The translations under genes were made by a program, and so were the position numbers. From assembly GCA_027335685.1 (NCBI GenBank), contig DAHWHN010000046.1:1-44657 (forward strand): a stretch of DNA of 44,657 nt, in the 5' to 3' direction. The notes under the pieces were generated by a model. It was not told the origin of the DNA, made no database searches, and saw only the letters and a program-made list of their open reading frames with translations. Below are positions 34,688 to 42,819 of this stretch, piece by piece (position 1 is the first letter of the stretch; the number at the start of each line of letters is the position of its first letter). The stretch comes from Acidimicrobiaceae bacterium. GTDB lineage: Bacteria > Actinomycetota > Acidimicrobiia > Acidimicrobiales > Bog-793.

Positions 34688-35541
34688 GCGCCGACCCGAG
34701 GGACCCGGGGGCTGCCGAGCGGCTCGCGGTCTGGGAGCGCCACGCCGACTGGTGGCGGGAGACCTTCACCGGCGGGGCGGACCCGGAGTACGAGAACGAG
34801 ATCCTGCCGAGCATCGCGGCGGAGCTCTCTCGCGCGACGCGGGTCCTCGACCTCGGCTGCGGGGAGGGCCAGGTCGCCCGCTACGTGCTCGCGTCGGGGC
34901 TCGCGGCCTGCGGGCTCGTCGGCTGCGACCGGTCGGCGGCCCAGCTCGCGAACGCCCAGCTCGCCGATGCCCAGCTCGCGGGCTCCCCGGCGCCGGTCTA
35001 CGTCCGCGGGGAAGGGGAGCGCCTGCCGTTCGCGGCCGGGAGCTTCGACGCGGTGCTGTGCGCGCTCGTCATCGAGCACGCCGAGGACGTCGACGCCGTC
35101 CTCGGCGAGGTCGCCCGGGTGCTCGCGCCCGGTGGGCGCTTCGTGCTCCTCGTCAACCACCCGCTCCTGCAGGGATCGGGGAGCGGGATCGTCGACGACC
35201 GGATCCTCGGCGAGACCTACTGGCGGGTGGGGCCGTACCTCGACGAGGTCGTGACGTGGGAGGACGTCGACGCGGGCGTGAGGATCCCGTTCGCGCACCG
35301 GCCGCTGTCGCGCTATGTCAACCCGCTCGCCGAGCGCGACCTTGTCTGCACCCCCATGCTCGAGCCCGCGCCGCCCGCGGAGCTGCTCGCGGGCTCGGTC
35401 GACCCCGACCTCGAGCGGGCCATCCCCCGGCTGCTCGTCATGCGCTTCGAGCACCGGCCCGCGCTTCCGGTTGCGCCGGCGGCGAGCTGCGCGCCCGACG
35501 CGTGCGATGATCAGGAGGGGAGGTCGTCGCGTCGTGGCTGA
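34684..35541 (+). CDS. Class I SAM-dependent methyltransferase
   Basis: A 285-residue small-molecule or lipid-type methyltransferase of unknown substrate. Motif I is RVLDLGCGEGQVARYV (53-68), the acidic ribose-binding residue is in GLVGCDRS (Asp82), and later motifs are FDAVLCALVIEHAED and VLAPGGRFVLLVNHP. Right after Asp82 is a repetitive AQLANAQLADAQLAG made by a 15-base tandem repeat. The carboxy part contains ETYWRVGPYLDEV and HRPLSRYVNPLAERDL. It sits between uvrC and rapZ, overlapping both genes, so it is translated with them; a role in repair is not implied by its sequence. It resembles UbiE/Methyltransf_11 proteins. Confidence 0.85.
   Translation: MSADPRDPGAAERLAVWERHADWWRETFTGGADPEYENEILPSIAAELSRATRVLDLGCGEGQVARYVLASGLAACGLVGCDRSAAQLANAQLADAQLAGSPAPVYVRGEGERLPFAAGSFDAVLCALVIEHAEDVDAVLGEVARVLAPGGRFVLLVNHPLLQGSGSGIVDDRILGETYWRVGPYLDEVVTWEDVDAGVRIPFAHRPLSRYVNPLAERDLVCTPMLEPAPPAELLAGSVDPDLERAIPRLLVMRFEHRPALPVAPAASCAPDACDDQEGRSSRRG
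34939..34983 (+). repeat. 15-base tandem repeat, three near-identical copies
   Basis: Units begin GCCCAGCTCGC at 34939, 34954 and 34969, with differing last bases. They encode AQLAN, AQLAD and AQLAG inside the methyltransferase. Confidence 0.85.
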
Positions 35542-36388
35542 GTACCTGATCGTCACGGGTCTGTCGGGCGCGGGCCGATCCAGTGCGGCAGCCGACCTCG
35601 AGGACCTCGGCTGGTTCGTGATCGACAACCTCCCGCCGGCGCTCGTCGGCAAGCTGTCCGAGCTGACGTCCGGTCCGGGCGCCGACCTCGACCGCTTCTG
35701 CTTCGTCGCCGGCCGGGGCGGCGCGGACACCGTCGGGGAGTGGTCGACGGCGATCGCGTCCCTGCGCGCCAGCGGCGCGCGCGTCCGGGTGCTGTTCCTC
35801 GACGCGTCCGACGACGTGCTCGTGCGCCGGTTCGAGGGGACGCGGCGGCGTCACCCCGTCGAGGCCGACGGGGTGCTCGGCGCGATCCGCAGCGAGCGTC
35901 GCCTGCTCGGGCCGATGCGCGACGACGCCGACATCGTCCTCGACACGACCGAGATGAACGTCCACGAGCTGCGGACACGGCTCGTCGAGCTCGTCGCCGG
36001 CAGCGAGGCGGCCGGTGCGATGGAGACGTCGGTCGTGTCGTTCGGCTACAAGCACGGGATCCCGCTCGACGTCGACCTGGTGCTCGACTGCCGCTTCCTG
36101 CCCAACCCGCACTGGATCCCGGACTTGCGTGAGCACACCGGGCTCGACGACGACGTGCGGCGCTACGTCCTCGACCAGCCCGAGGCGGCCGAGTTCCTCG
36201 CGCGCCTCGAGGACCTGCTCACGTTCCTGCTCCCCGCGTACGCCCGGGAGGGCAAGTCCTACCTGTCGATCGCGATCGGCTGCACGGGCGGCCACCACCG
36301 CTCGGTCGCGGTCGCCGAGGAGCTCGCGTCGCGCATCCGCCGGCACGGGTTCGACCCGGTCGTGCACCACCGGGACATCGGGCGGTGA
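35534..36388 (+). CDS. rapZ: RNase adapter / nucleotide-binding protein RapZ
   Basis: A P-loop protein of the RapZ/YvcJ family, 284 residues. The amino-terminal Walker A is VTGLSGAGRSSAAADLEDLG with Arg in place of the usual Lys, a change common in actinobacterial members. FVIDNLPPALV and LFLDASDDVLVRRF follow, then RRHP. The carboxy-terminal ligand domain has SFGYKHGIPLDVDLVLDCRF, NPHWIPDLREHTG and SIAIGCTGGHHRSVAV. In E. coli RapZ senses glucosamine 6-phosphate and controls a small RNA; the actinobacterial role is less clear. The GTG at 35534 overlaps the methyltransferase end by 8 bases. The stop overlaps yvcK as GTGA. Confidence 0.95.
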   Translation: MAEYLIVTGLSGAGRSSAAADLEDLGWFVIDNLPPALVGKLSELTSGPGADLDRFCFVAGRGGADTVGEWSTAIASLRASGARVRVLFLDASDDVLVRRFEGTRRRHPVEADGVLGAIRSERRLLGPMRDDADIVLDTTEMNVHELRTRLVELVAGSEAAGAMETSVVSFGYKHGIPLDVDLVLDCRFLPNPHWIPDLREHTGLDDDVRRYVLDQPEAAEFLARLEDLLTFLLPAYAREGKSYLSIAIGCTGGHHRSVAVAEELASRIRRHGFDPVVHHRDIGR

Positions 36389-37260
36389 ACGACGGCGGCC
36401 CCGCCGTCGTCGCGATCGGCGGCGGGCACGGGCTCGCCGCGACCCTGACGGCGGTCCGCTGCTACGCGTCGGCGGTCACGGCGGTCGTGTCGGTTGCCGA
36501 CGACGGCGGCTCGAGCGGGAGGCTCCGGCAGCTGCTCGGCATCCCCGCGCCCGGCGACCTGCGCAAGTGCCTCGGCGCGCTCGTCGCCGAGCGCTCGATC
36601 CTCGCTGACGCGCTCGAGCACCGGTTCGCGGGTGCGGGCGAGCTCGACGGGCACGCGTTCGGCAACCTACTGATCGCCGCCCTCGCGAGCACCGCAGGCA
36701 GCTTCGTCGACGCGATGCGCGAGGCGTGCCGCCTGCTCGGCACCGTGGGCCCCGTGCTCCCCGCGACGACGGTGCCGGTCGTGTTGACGGCCGAGGCGGC
36801 CGGTTGCGAGCTCGAGGGCCAGGTCCGGATCATGGCCAGCTCGGGCATCACCCGCGTCTCGCTCGTGCCGGAGGACGCCGAGGTGCCCGAGGCGGTGACC
36901 GCGGCGATCGCCTCGGCCGACCAGGTCGTCGTCGGTCCGGGCTCGCTCTACACGAGCGTGCTCGCCGCGCTCGCGCCCGCGCCGATCCGCCACGCGCTCC
37001 GATCGAGCGGCGCGCGCGTCGTCTACGTCTGCAACCTGCGCGAGCAGCCGCCCGAGACGGCGGGCTACGACGTCGGCGACCACCTGCGCGCGTTGCGCGC
37101 GCACGGCGTCGACCCGGACTGGGTCGTGGCGGACCCGGAGGCGATCGCGGTCGGCGAGCTCGCGGGCGGCCCCCGGTTGTGGACCGGTCGCCTCGCCGCG
37201 CCCGGCGGTGCCGTGCACGACCCGGTCCTGCTCTGCGGGGCGTTGCGCAGCTGCGACTGA
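36385..37260 (+). CDS. yvcK: Gluconeogenesis factor YvcK/CofD-like protein
   Basis: A CofD-like nucleotide-sugar-binding protein of the YvcK/CuvA family, which links central carbon status with cell-wall synthesis in Bacillus and mycobacteria. The 291 residues contain VVAIGGGHGLAATLTAVR, SVADDGGSSGRLR, PGDLRKCLGALV, ELDGHAFGNLLIAAL and VVVGPGSLYTSVLAAL, all family blocks. It is slightly short of the usual 310-330 residues. The GTG start couples it to rapZ. In most actinobacteria whiA comes next; here a 204-base gap leads directly to gap. Confidence 0.93.
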   Translation: MNDGGPAVVAIGGGHGLAATLTAVRCYASAVTAVVSVADDGGSSGRLRQLLGIPAPGDLRKCLGALVAERSILADALEHRFAGAGELDGHAFGNLLIAALASTAGSFVDAMREACRLLGTVGPVLPATTVPVVLTAEAAGCELEGQVRIMASSGITRVSLVPEDAEVPEAVTAAIASADQVVVGPGSLYTSVLAALAPAPIRHALRSSGARVVYVCNLREQPPETAGYDVGDHLRALRAHGVDPDWVVADPEAIAVGELAGGPRLWTGRLAAPGGAVHDPVLLCGALRSCD

Positions 37261-37464
37261 GCCTCGGTTGGCTCTGCCCAGGCGGTCGGCCACCGCTGGC
37301 CGCCACCGCTGGCCGCCACCGCTCGGTCGGCCACAAGGTGACGCCGGGAGCCGGGAGCCGGGTTGCGTATCGCGGCCCGCGTGGGCGAGATTGTCTGGGC
37401 CGGTGCGGGGGCTGGCACGGGGCGCGTCGCGCGCCGCGTCCGACGAGATCGAGGTGGTGTCGGT
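37261..37464 (+). other. Repeat-rich gap between yvcK and gap
   Basis: No gene is seen. CACCGCTGGCCGC occurs twice in tandem (37291-37303, 37304-37316), and the 11-mer CGGTCGGCCAC flanks the array at 37283-37293 and 37324-37334. GGGAGCC is doubled further on. The last 90 bases are the presumed upstream region of gap with GAGGT near the start codon. It occupies the usual position of whiA. Confidence 0.55.
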
Positions 37465-38481
37465 ATGACCGTGCGTGTCGCAGTGAACGGATTTGGCCGG
37501 ATCGGACGGAACTTCCTGCGGGCCGCGCGGGGATCGGGTGCCGACGTCGAGATCGTGGCGATCAACGACCTCGTCTCGGTCGAGGCGAACGCGCACCTGC
37601 TCCGCTACGACTCGACGCACGGACGCTTCGGCGGCGAGGTCGCGGTCTCCGAGCGCGGCCTCGTGGTCGACGGCCGGGAGATCGCCGTCTACGCGGAGCG
37701 CGAGCCTGCGAAGCTGCCCTGGGGCGACTTGGGTGTCGACGTCGTGATCGAGTCGACGGGTCGCTTCACCAAGCGGGCCGCCGCCGCAGCGCACCTCGAC
37801 GCCGGGGCGGTGCGTGTCATCGTGTCGGCACCGTCCGACGACTCCGACGCGACGTTCGTCGTCGGGGTGAACGACGACACCTACGACCCCGCGAAGCACG
37901 TGATCGTCTCGAACGCGTCGTGCACGACGAACTGCTTCGTCCCGATGGTCAAGGTCCTCGACGACGCCTTCACGGTGCGCCACGGACTCATGACGACCGT
38001 GCACGCCTACACCAACGACCAGGAGCTGCTCGACCTCGCGCGGGACAACCTCCGACGGGCGCGCGCCGCTGCGGTCAACATCGTGCCGACCTCGACGGGC
38101 GCGGCGCGCGCGACAGGGCTGGTCCTGCAGGCCATGCGGGGCAAGCTCGACGGGACGTCGCTGCGGGTCCCGGTGAAGGACGGCTCGATCACGGACTTCA
38201 CCGCGATCGTCGGGGCGGAGGTCGACGCCGCGGCGGTCAAGGCCGCCTTCAAGGCGGCGGCGACGGCAGGACCGCTCGCGAAGGTCCTCGACTACAGCGA
38301 CGAGCCGCTCGTCTCGAGCGACATCGTCGGCTCGCCGGCGTCGTGCACCTTCGACGCCGAGCTCACGATGGCCCTCCGGCTCGGCGACGGCACGACGCTC
38401 GTCAAGGCCTTCGGCTGGTACGACAACGAGTGGGGCTACGCGAGCCGGCTGGTCGACCTCGCCGTCACGATGGGCGCCTGA
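37465..38481 (+). CDS. gap: Glyceraldehyde-3-phosphate dehydrogenase, type I
   Basis: The NAD-dependent glycolytic enzyme. The 338 residues start VRVAVNGFGRIGRNFLRAA, the Rossmann loop. The nucleophile is Cys153 in SNASCTTNC, with His180 in TTVHAYTNDQ. The end has WYDNEWGYASRLVDL. Asn32-Asp33 in AINDL after the second strand suggests NAD preference. The ATG at 37465 is chosen for the conserved amino end; GAGGT lies about ten bases before it. Its stop overlaps the pgk start as TGATG, so gap-pgk are coupled. Confidence 0.97.
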   Translation: MTVRVAVNGFGRIGRNFLRAARGSGADVEIVAINDLVSVEANAHLLRYDSTHGRFGGEVAVSERGLVVDGREIAVYAEREPAKLPWGDLGVDVVIESTGRFTKRAAAAAHLDAGAVRVIVSAPSDDSDATFVVGVNDDTYDPAKHVIVSNASCTTNCFVPMVKVLDDAFTVRHGLMTTVHAYTNDQELLDLARDNLRRARAAAVNIVPTSTGAARATGLVLQAMRGKLDGTSLRVPVKDGSITDFTAIVGAEVDAAAVKAAFKAAATAGPLAKVLDYSDEPLVSSDIVGSPASCTFDAELTMALRLGDGTTLVKAFGWYDNEWGYASRLVDLAVTMGA

Positions 38482-39644
38482 TGGGCACCCGCCTGCCACT
38501 GCTCGAGGACCTCCCGGACGTCGCGGGCAAGAAGGTCCTGCTGCGCGCCGACTTCAACGTCCCGGTCGCAACCGCGCCGGACGGCTCGCAGACCATCACG
38601 GACGACTACCGGATCACCTCGACGCTCCCGACGATCGAGTGGCTGCGCAGCCACGGCGCGGACGTCACGGTCTGCACGCATCTCGGCCGCCCCGAGGGCC
38701 GGCCGGACCCCGCCTTCTCCCTCGACCCGGTGCGCGCGCGCCTCGAGGAGCTCGCGCCGGGGGTCCGGCTGCTCGAGAACCTGCGGTTCTCGCCAGGCGA
38801 GGAGGCCAACGACCCGGCCTTTGTCGACATGCTCGTCGAGGGCCAGGACCTGTACGTCAACGACGCGTTCGCGGTCTCGCACCGCGCGCACGCGTCGGTC
38901 GTCGGCCCGCCCGCGCGCCTGCCGTCGGCGGCGGGTCGTCTCCTCGCGCGCGAGGCCGAGGTCCTCTCGGGGCTCCTCGACGCGCCGGAGCGGCCATTCG
39001 TCGCGATCGTCGGGGGCGCGAAGATCGGCGACAAGCTCGGCGTGCTGCGCGCGCTGTCGGCCAAGGTCGACGTGCTCGTCGTCGGCGGTGGCATGAGCTA
39101 CACGTTCTTCAAGGCGCTCGGTCACGAGGTCGGCGCATCGCTGCTCGACGAGCGGCACCTCGCCTCCTGCGCCGAGCTGCTCGCCGGTGACGTCGAGGTC
39201 CTGCTCCCGCTCGACGTCGTCGCCCTGGCCCCGGGGTCGCACATCCACCGCGGCCAGCCGGCGCCCGACGGCGAGCGCACGGAGGTCTACGGCCGCGACA
39301 TCCCCGACGGCTGGGAGGCGGCCGACATCGGGCCGGAGACCCGCCGCCGCTACGCGGAGGTGATCGCGACGGCGCGCACCGTGCTGTGGAACGGGCCGAT
39401 GGGTGCGTTCGAGGACGAGCGGCTGTCGGCCGGGACCCGCGCCGTCGCCGAGGCGGTCGCCGCGTGCCCGGGCTTCACGGTCGCCGGTGGCGGGGACTCG
39501 GTCGCCGCGATCAACAGCTACGGGCTCGCGGACCGCATCGACCACGTCTCGTCCGGGGGAGGCGCCTCACTCGAGCTGATCGAGCTCGGCGACCTCCCGG
39601 GGCTCGCGGCCCTGCGCGCCGCGTCGAACGCGCCGCGCGCGTGA
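38481..39644 (+). CDS. pgk: Phosphoglycerate kinase
   Basis: It transfers phosphate from 1,3-bisphosphoglycerate to ADP. The 387 residues have KKVLLRADFNVPV near 16-28, CTHLGRPEG with substrate Arg, RLLENLRFSPGEEAND, YVNDAFAVSHRAHAS, VAIVGGAKIGDKLGVL, VLWNGPMGAFE and the nucleotide-binding VAGGGDSVAAIN. These are the standard family blocks in both lobes. GGAKIGDK replaces the usual GGAKVSDK, a mild variation. It lies between gap and tpiA in the classic glycolytic cluster; tpiA follows after 10 bases. Confidence 0.97.
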   Translation: MGTRLPLLEDLPDVAGKKVLLRADFNVPVATAPDGSQTITDDYRITSTLPTIEWLRSHGADVTVCTHLGRPEGRPDPAFSLDPVRARLEELAPGVRLLENLRFSPGEEANDPAFVDMLVEGQDLYVNDAFAVSHRAHASVVGPPARLPSAAGRLLAREAEVLSGLLDAPERPFVAIVGGAKIGDKLGVLRALSAKVDVLVVGGGMSYTFFKALGHEVGASLLDERHLASCAELLAGDVEVLLPLDVVALAPGSHIHRGQPAPDGERTEVYGRDIPDGWEAADIGPETRRRYAEVIATARTVLWNGPMGAFEDERLSAGTRAVAEAVAACPGFTVAGGGDSVAAINSYGLADRIDHVSSGGGASLELIELGDLPGLAALRAASNAPRA

Positions 39645-39654
39645 CGGCCGCGCG

Positions 39655-40452
39655 ATGAGCCCCGCGGCGGTGTCCGATCCCGGCCGGACCGTGCTTGTGA
39701 GCGGTAACTGGAAGATGAACGAGAACCACTTCGAGGCTCTCCGGCTCGTCCAGGAGCTCGCCGCGATGCTGCGCGTCTCGGGCGTGCCGGACGGCCGCGA
39801 GGTGAGCATCCACCCGCCGTTCACCTCGCTCCGCACGGTGCAGACGGCCGTCGAGACCGACAAGGTGCCGGTCGCGCTCGGTGCGCAGAGCTGCCACCAC
39901 GAGATGCGGGGCGCGTTCACCGGCGAGGTGAGCGCGGAGATGCTCGCGAAGCTCAACGTCGCCTACGTCATCGCCGGGCACTCCGAGCGCCGGATGCACT
40001 GCGGCGAGACCGACGCCCTCGTCCGGGCCAAGGTCGACGCGATCCTCGTCCAGGGGATGCGGCCGATCGTCTGCGTCGGCGAGGTGCTCGAGCAGCGCCA
40101 GAGCGGCCAGGCCGAGCCCCACGTCCGCCGCCAGGTGCTCGACGCGCTCTCCGGGCGTTCGGCCGAGACGATCGGCAGCGTCGTCATCGCCTACGAGCCG
40201 ATCTGGGCGATCGGGACCGGCGAGACGGCGAGCGTCGAGGACGCGGAGCAGATGTGCGCGGTCATCCGCGACGAGGTCGCGAAGCTCGCCGGGCCCGGTG
40301 CCGCGGCGTCCGTGCGCATCCAGTATGGCGGGTCCGTGACGCCGGAGAGCGCGGGAGGCCTGCTCGACGCGGACAACATCGACGGCCTGCTCGTCGGCGG
40401 TGCGAGCCTCGACGCGGAGCGGTTCGTCTCGATCGTGCGGGCCACGAGGTGA
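39655..40452 (+). CDS. tpiA: Triosephosphate isomerase
   Basis: It interconverts dihydroxyacetone phosphate and glyceraldehyde 3-phosphate. The TIM-barrel active site is complete: Lys20 in SGNWKMNEN, His109 in IAGHSERR and Glu181 in AYEPIWAIGTG. The phosphate loop near the end is IQYGGSVTPESAG, and LVGGASLDAERFVSIV closes the barrel. 265 residues, normal. It ends the gap-pgk-tpiA set; secG follows after about 110 bases with its own probable promoter. Confidence 0.97.
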   Translation: MSPAAVSDPGRTVLVSGNWKMNENHFEALRLVQELAAMLRVSGVPDGREVSIHPPFTSLRTVQTAVETDKVPVALGAQSCHHEMRGAFTGEVSAEMLAKLNVAYVIAGHSERRMHCGETDALVRAKVDAILVQGMRPIVCVGEVLEQRQSGQAEPHVRRQVLDALSGRSAETIGSVVIAYEPIWAIGTGETASVEDAEQMCAVIRDEVAKLAGPGAAASVRIQYGGSVTPESAGGLLDADNIDGLLVGGASLDAERFVSIVRATR

Positions 40453-40499
40453 GCACGCCCCGGCTCGCAGGGCGAGGACGGCGCCGGGAGCGGGGCTGC

Positions 40500-40505
40500 T
40501 AGCCT
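40500..40505 (+). promoter_or_regulatory. Possible -10 element of secG
   Basis: TAGCCT would start a leader of about 55 bases. GGGAGG at 40553-40558 is a good Shine-Dalgarno sequence seven bases before the GTG at 40566, so this unit is led, unlike several others here. Confidence 0.35.
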
Positions 40506-40565
40506 GCGTCGGTTGTCCGGCGCCCGGGGGGTCGACGCGCCGGCGCCGTCTCGGGAGGTGACGCC

Positions 40566-40796
40566 GTGTTGACCGACATCCTTGTGGGCATCGAAGTGGC
40601 TTCGTCGTTCGGGCTCGTGCTGCTGATCCTGCTCCACAGCGGTCGCGGCGGCGGGCTCTCGGACATGTTCGGGTCCTCGGTCGGCTCCGCGGCTGCGGGG
40701 TCGACCGTGGCCGAGCGCAACCTCGACCGGCTCACCGTCACCGTCGCCGTCGTGTTCGCCTTCACGTCGGTCATCATCGGCCTGCGGTGGGGCTGA
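40566..40796 (+). CDS. secG: Preprotein translocase subunit SecG
   Basis: A 76-residue membrane protein of the SecYEG channel. Two transmembrane helices are evident: ILVGIEVASSFGLVLLILLH, and LTVTVAVVFAFTSVIIGL near the end. Between them is the conserved GRGGGLSDMFGSS loop. The position after tpiA is the usual actinobacterial one. Its end overlaps the next start by 10 bases, so the solute-binding protein may be translated with it. Confidence 0.94.
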   Translation: MLTDILVGIEVASSFGLVLLILLHSGRGGGLSDMFGSSVGSAAAGSTVAERNLDRLTVTVAVVFAFTSVIIGLRWG

Positions 40797-42685
40797 GCCG
40801 CCGCCTCTTTGCCCTAGCGCTGGCCTGGGCGCTTCTTCTCGGCGGCTCCGCCGGTGTCGTCGCGCTCACGGCGTCGACGACAGCCGGCGCGGCATCGGTG
40901 TCCGCACCGCGTGGCGGACCCGGAGCCGCGTCGACGACGACGGACCCGGCTCCTCGTGGCGCGGTGGTCGGGAGTGGCAGCGTCACCTCGGGGTCCGGCA
41001 GCACGGTGACGATCGCGGTCCCGAGCATCCCGGCGAGCTTCGACGACCTGACACCGGCCGGCAGCGGGCGGGTCGCGCAGATGATCACCGAGCAGGTGCT
41101 GCCGCGCCCGTTCGTCGTCGGCCCGAGCCTCCAGCCGATCCTCGACTCGAACTTCGTCACCTCCGCGTACCTGACCTCGCTCAGCCCGCAGACCATCGTC
41201 TACACCATCGCTTCGGGGGCCCGGTGGTCCGACGGCTTGCCGGTCACCGCGTCCGACTTCTCCTACTTCTGGCACGCCCAGCTCGCTGCTGGTGCGACGC
41301 TGCCGGCGGACGACCCGGTGACGGGCTACCAGGACATCGCGTCGGTGACCGGGTCGAACGGCGGCCGGACCGTCACGGTCGTGTTCACCCAGCCGTACTC
41401 GGACTGGGAGGCGCTCTTCGCCGGCCTGTTGCCGGCGCAGGTCGCCGAGAGCAGCGGTCCAGCGGCCTTTGCGGCGTCGCGCCGGGCCGGCTATGTCTCG
41501 GCGGGGCCCTACGAGATCGCGTCGGTCGTGCCGGGCGTCGAGGTCGTGCTCGAGCGGAACCGCGCGTACTGGGGCCCACCGGCCCACGTGCAGACGATCG
41601 TGTTCCGGGTCGTGCGTGGCGACCGTGCCGTGCTCGCCGCGCTCGGGAGCGGCGCGGTCGACATCGGCCAGGTGACGCCGGGTCGGGCGGAGTCGAGCCT
41701 CGTCGGGGACGCGGCGGGGGCCCTGACGTCCGAGACGGCGCTCGGCCCGGTGCTCTGGCAGCTCGTGTTCAACCTCGCGCGCCCGGCACTCGCGCCGCCC
41801 GCCGCGCGCCGCGCGATCGGCACGGCGATCGACCGCAACGAAGTGCTCGCGGACAGTGCCGGCCTGCTGTTCGCCGACACCCCGCGCAGCGACAACCGCC
41901 TCTACGCCGCAGGCGAGGCGAACAGCGTCGGGCACGGTGCCGCGTACCGGTACGCGAACGGCTCGGAGGCCGACAGCATGCTCTCGACGCTCGGCTACAC
42001 GGTCGCCACGAACGGCATGCTGCTCACGCCGGCCGGCAAGCCGTTCGTGCTCACCCTCGACGTCCCGTCGGGCAACCCGACGATCGCGACGGCCGCCGGG
42101 CTCATCCAGGCCGAGCTGCTCCAGGCGGGCATCGCCGTCGTCCTACGGCAGGTGGCGGAGTCGCAGCTGCTCGGCAGCGTCCTGCCGAGCGGCGGCTACG
42201 AGATGGCCCTCGCTCCCTACCCGGTGCTCGCCTTCCCGTCCGAGACCGAGATCCTCTACACCGACCCGGTGGGGCCGACTCCGCTCGAGTCGGCGGTCCC
42301 GGGTGCGGCGACACCGACGACCCTGCCCGGAACGCTTCCCGCGGCGACGAAGGCGGTCGATGCCGAGAGCGGCGCGGTCGTGTCGGGCACGGTGAGCCGG
42401 GACGTGCTCGGCTTCAACGACCCGGTCGTGACGGCGCTCTACGGCCGAGCCATCGCCCAGCAGGCGCCCCTGCCGGCGGCGAGCGCCTACAACGCCGTCG
42501 ACGCGCGCCTGTGGTTCGACCTCCCGACCCTCCCGTTGTTCCAGATGCCGGTCACGCTCGTCTCGAGCTCCGACATCATCGGCGTCGCGAACACCGACAC
42601 GCCCGTCGGTCCGCTCTGGAACGCCCAGGACTGGGTCGTCGAGACCGTGACGCCGTCGGTGACGTCGACGGCCGGGACCAGCTGA
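40787..42685 (+). CDS. Extracellular solute-binding protein, family 5 (oligopeptide/nickel type)
   Basis: The substrate-capturing part of a peptide-type ABC importer, 632 residues. The signal sequence is basic LSRRL followed by FALALAWALLLGGSAGVVAL and ASTTAGAASVSA. No lipobox cysteine is present, so it would be secreted or membrane-held rather than lipid-anchored. The family-5 fold shows as YTIASGARWSDGLPVTASDF, VTVVFTQPYSDWEALF, GPYEIASVVPGVEVVLERN and RRAIGTAIDRNEVLADSAG. No permease or ATPase genes are adjacent; in Acidimicrobiia and mycobacteria similar proteins follow secG. The GTG start at 40787 overlaps secG. Substrate unknown. Confidence 0.87.
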   Translation: MGLSRRLFALALAWALLLGGSAGVVALTASTTAGAASVSAPRGGPGAASTTTDPAPRGAVVGSGSVTSGSGSTVTIAVPSIPASFDDLTPAGSGRVAQMITEQVLPRPFVVGPSLQPILDSNFVTSAYLTSLSPQTIVYTIASGARWSDGLPVTASDFSYFWHAQLAAGATLPADDPVTGYQDIASVTGSNGGRTVTVVFTQPYSDWEALFAGLLPAQVAESSGPAAFAASRRAGYVSAGPYEIASVVPGVEVVLERNRAYWGPPAHVQTIVFRVVRGDRAVLAALGSGAVDIGQVTPGRAESSLVGDAAGALTSETALGPVLWQLVFNLARPALAPPAARRAIGTAIDRNEVLADSAGLLFADTPRSDNRLYAAGEANSVGHGAAYRYANGSEADSMLSTLGYTVATNGMLLTPAGKPFVLTLDVPSGNPTIATAAGLIQAELLQAGIAVVLRQVAESQLLGSVLPSGGYEMALAPYPVLAFPSETEILYTDPVGPTPLESAVPGAATPTTLPGTLPAATKAVDAESGAVVSGTVSRDVLGFNDPVVTALYGRAIAQQAPLPAASAYNAVDARLWFDLPTLPLFQMPVTLVSSSDIIGVANTDTPVGPLWNAQDWVVETVTPSVTSTAGTS

Positions 42686-42686
42686 C

Positions 42687-42710
42687 CGGTGCCGAGGTGC
42701 TGCGGCACCG
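42687..42710 (+). terminator. Hairpin after the solute-binding protein gene
   Basis: CGGTGCCG and CGGCACCG flank an eight-base loop, starting one base after the stop. No T-tract follows, as is common in very GC-rich genomes. Confidence 0.5.
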
Positions 42711-42745
42711 CCCCGGCGCGTGGTGGCGGCGCGGGGGGACGGCGT

Positions 42746-42779
42746 GTCCCCGGCGGCGCGGGGCGTCCCCGGCGGCGCG
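42746..42779 (+). repeat. 15-base direct repeat
   Basis: GTCCCCGGCGGCGCG occurs at 42746-42760 and 42765-42779, directly before the probable tRNA promoter. Function unknown. Confidence 0.7.
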
Positions 42780-42780
42780 C

Positions 42781-42786
42781 TAATCT
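42781..42786 (+). promoter_or_regulatory. Probable -10 element of tRNA-Leu(GAG)
   Basis: TAATCT lies 37 bases before the mature tRNA 5' end. No clear -35 is seen in the repeat upstream. Confidence 0.38.
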
Positions 42787-42819
42787 CCGTGTGCTCGATC
42801 GGCACGACCGATGGAGCTG

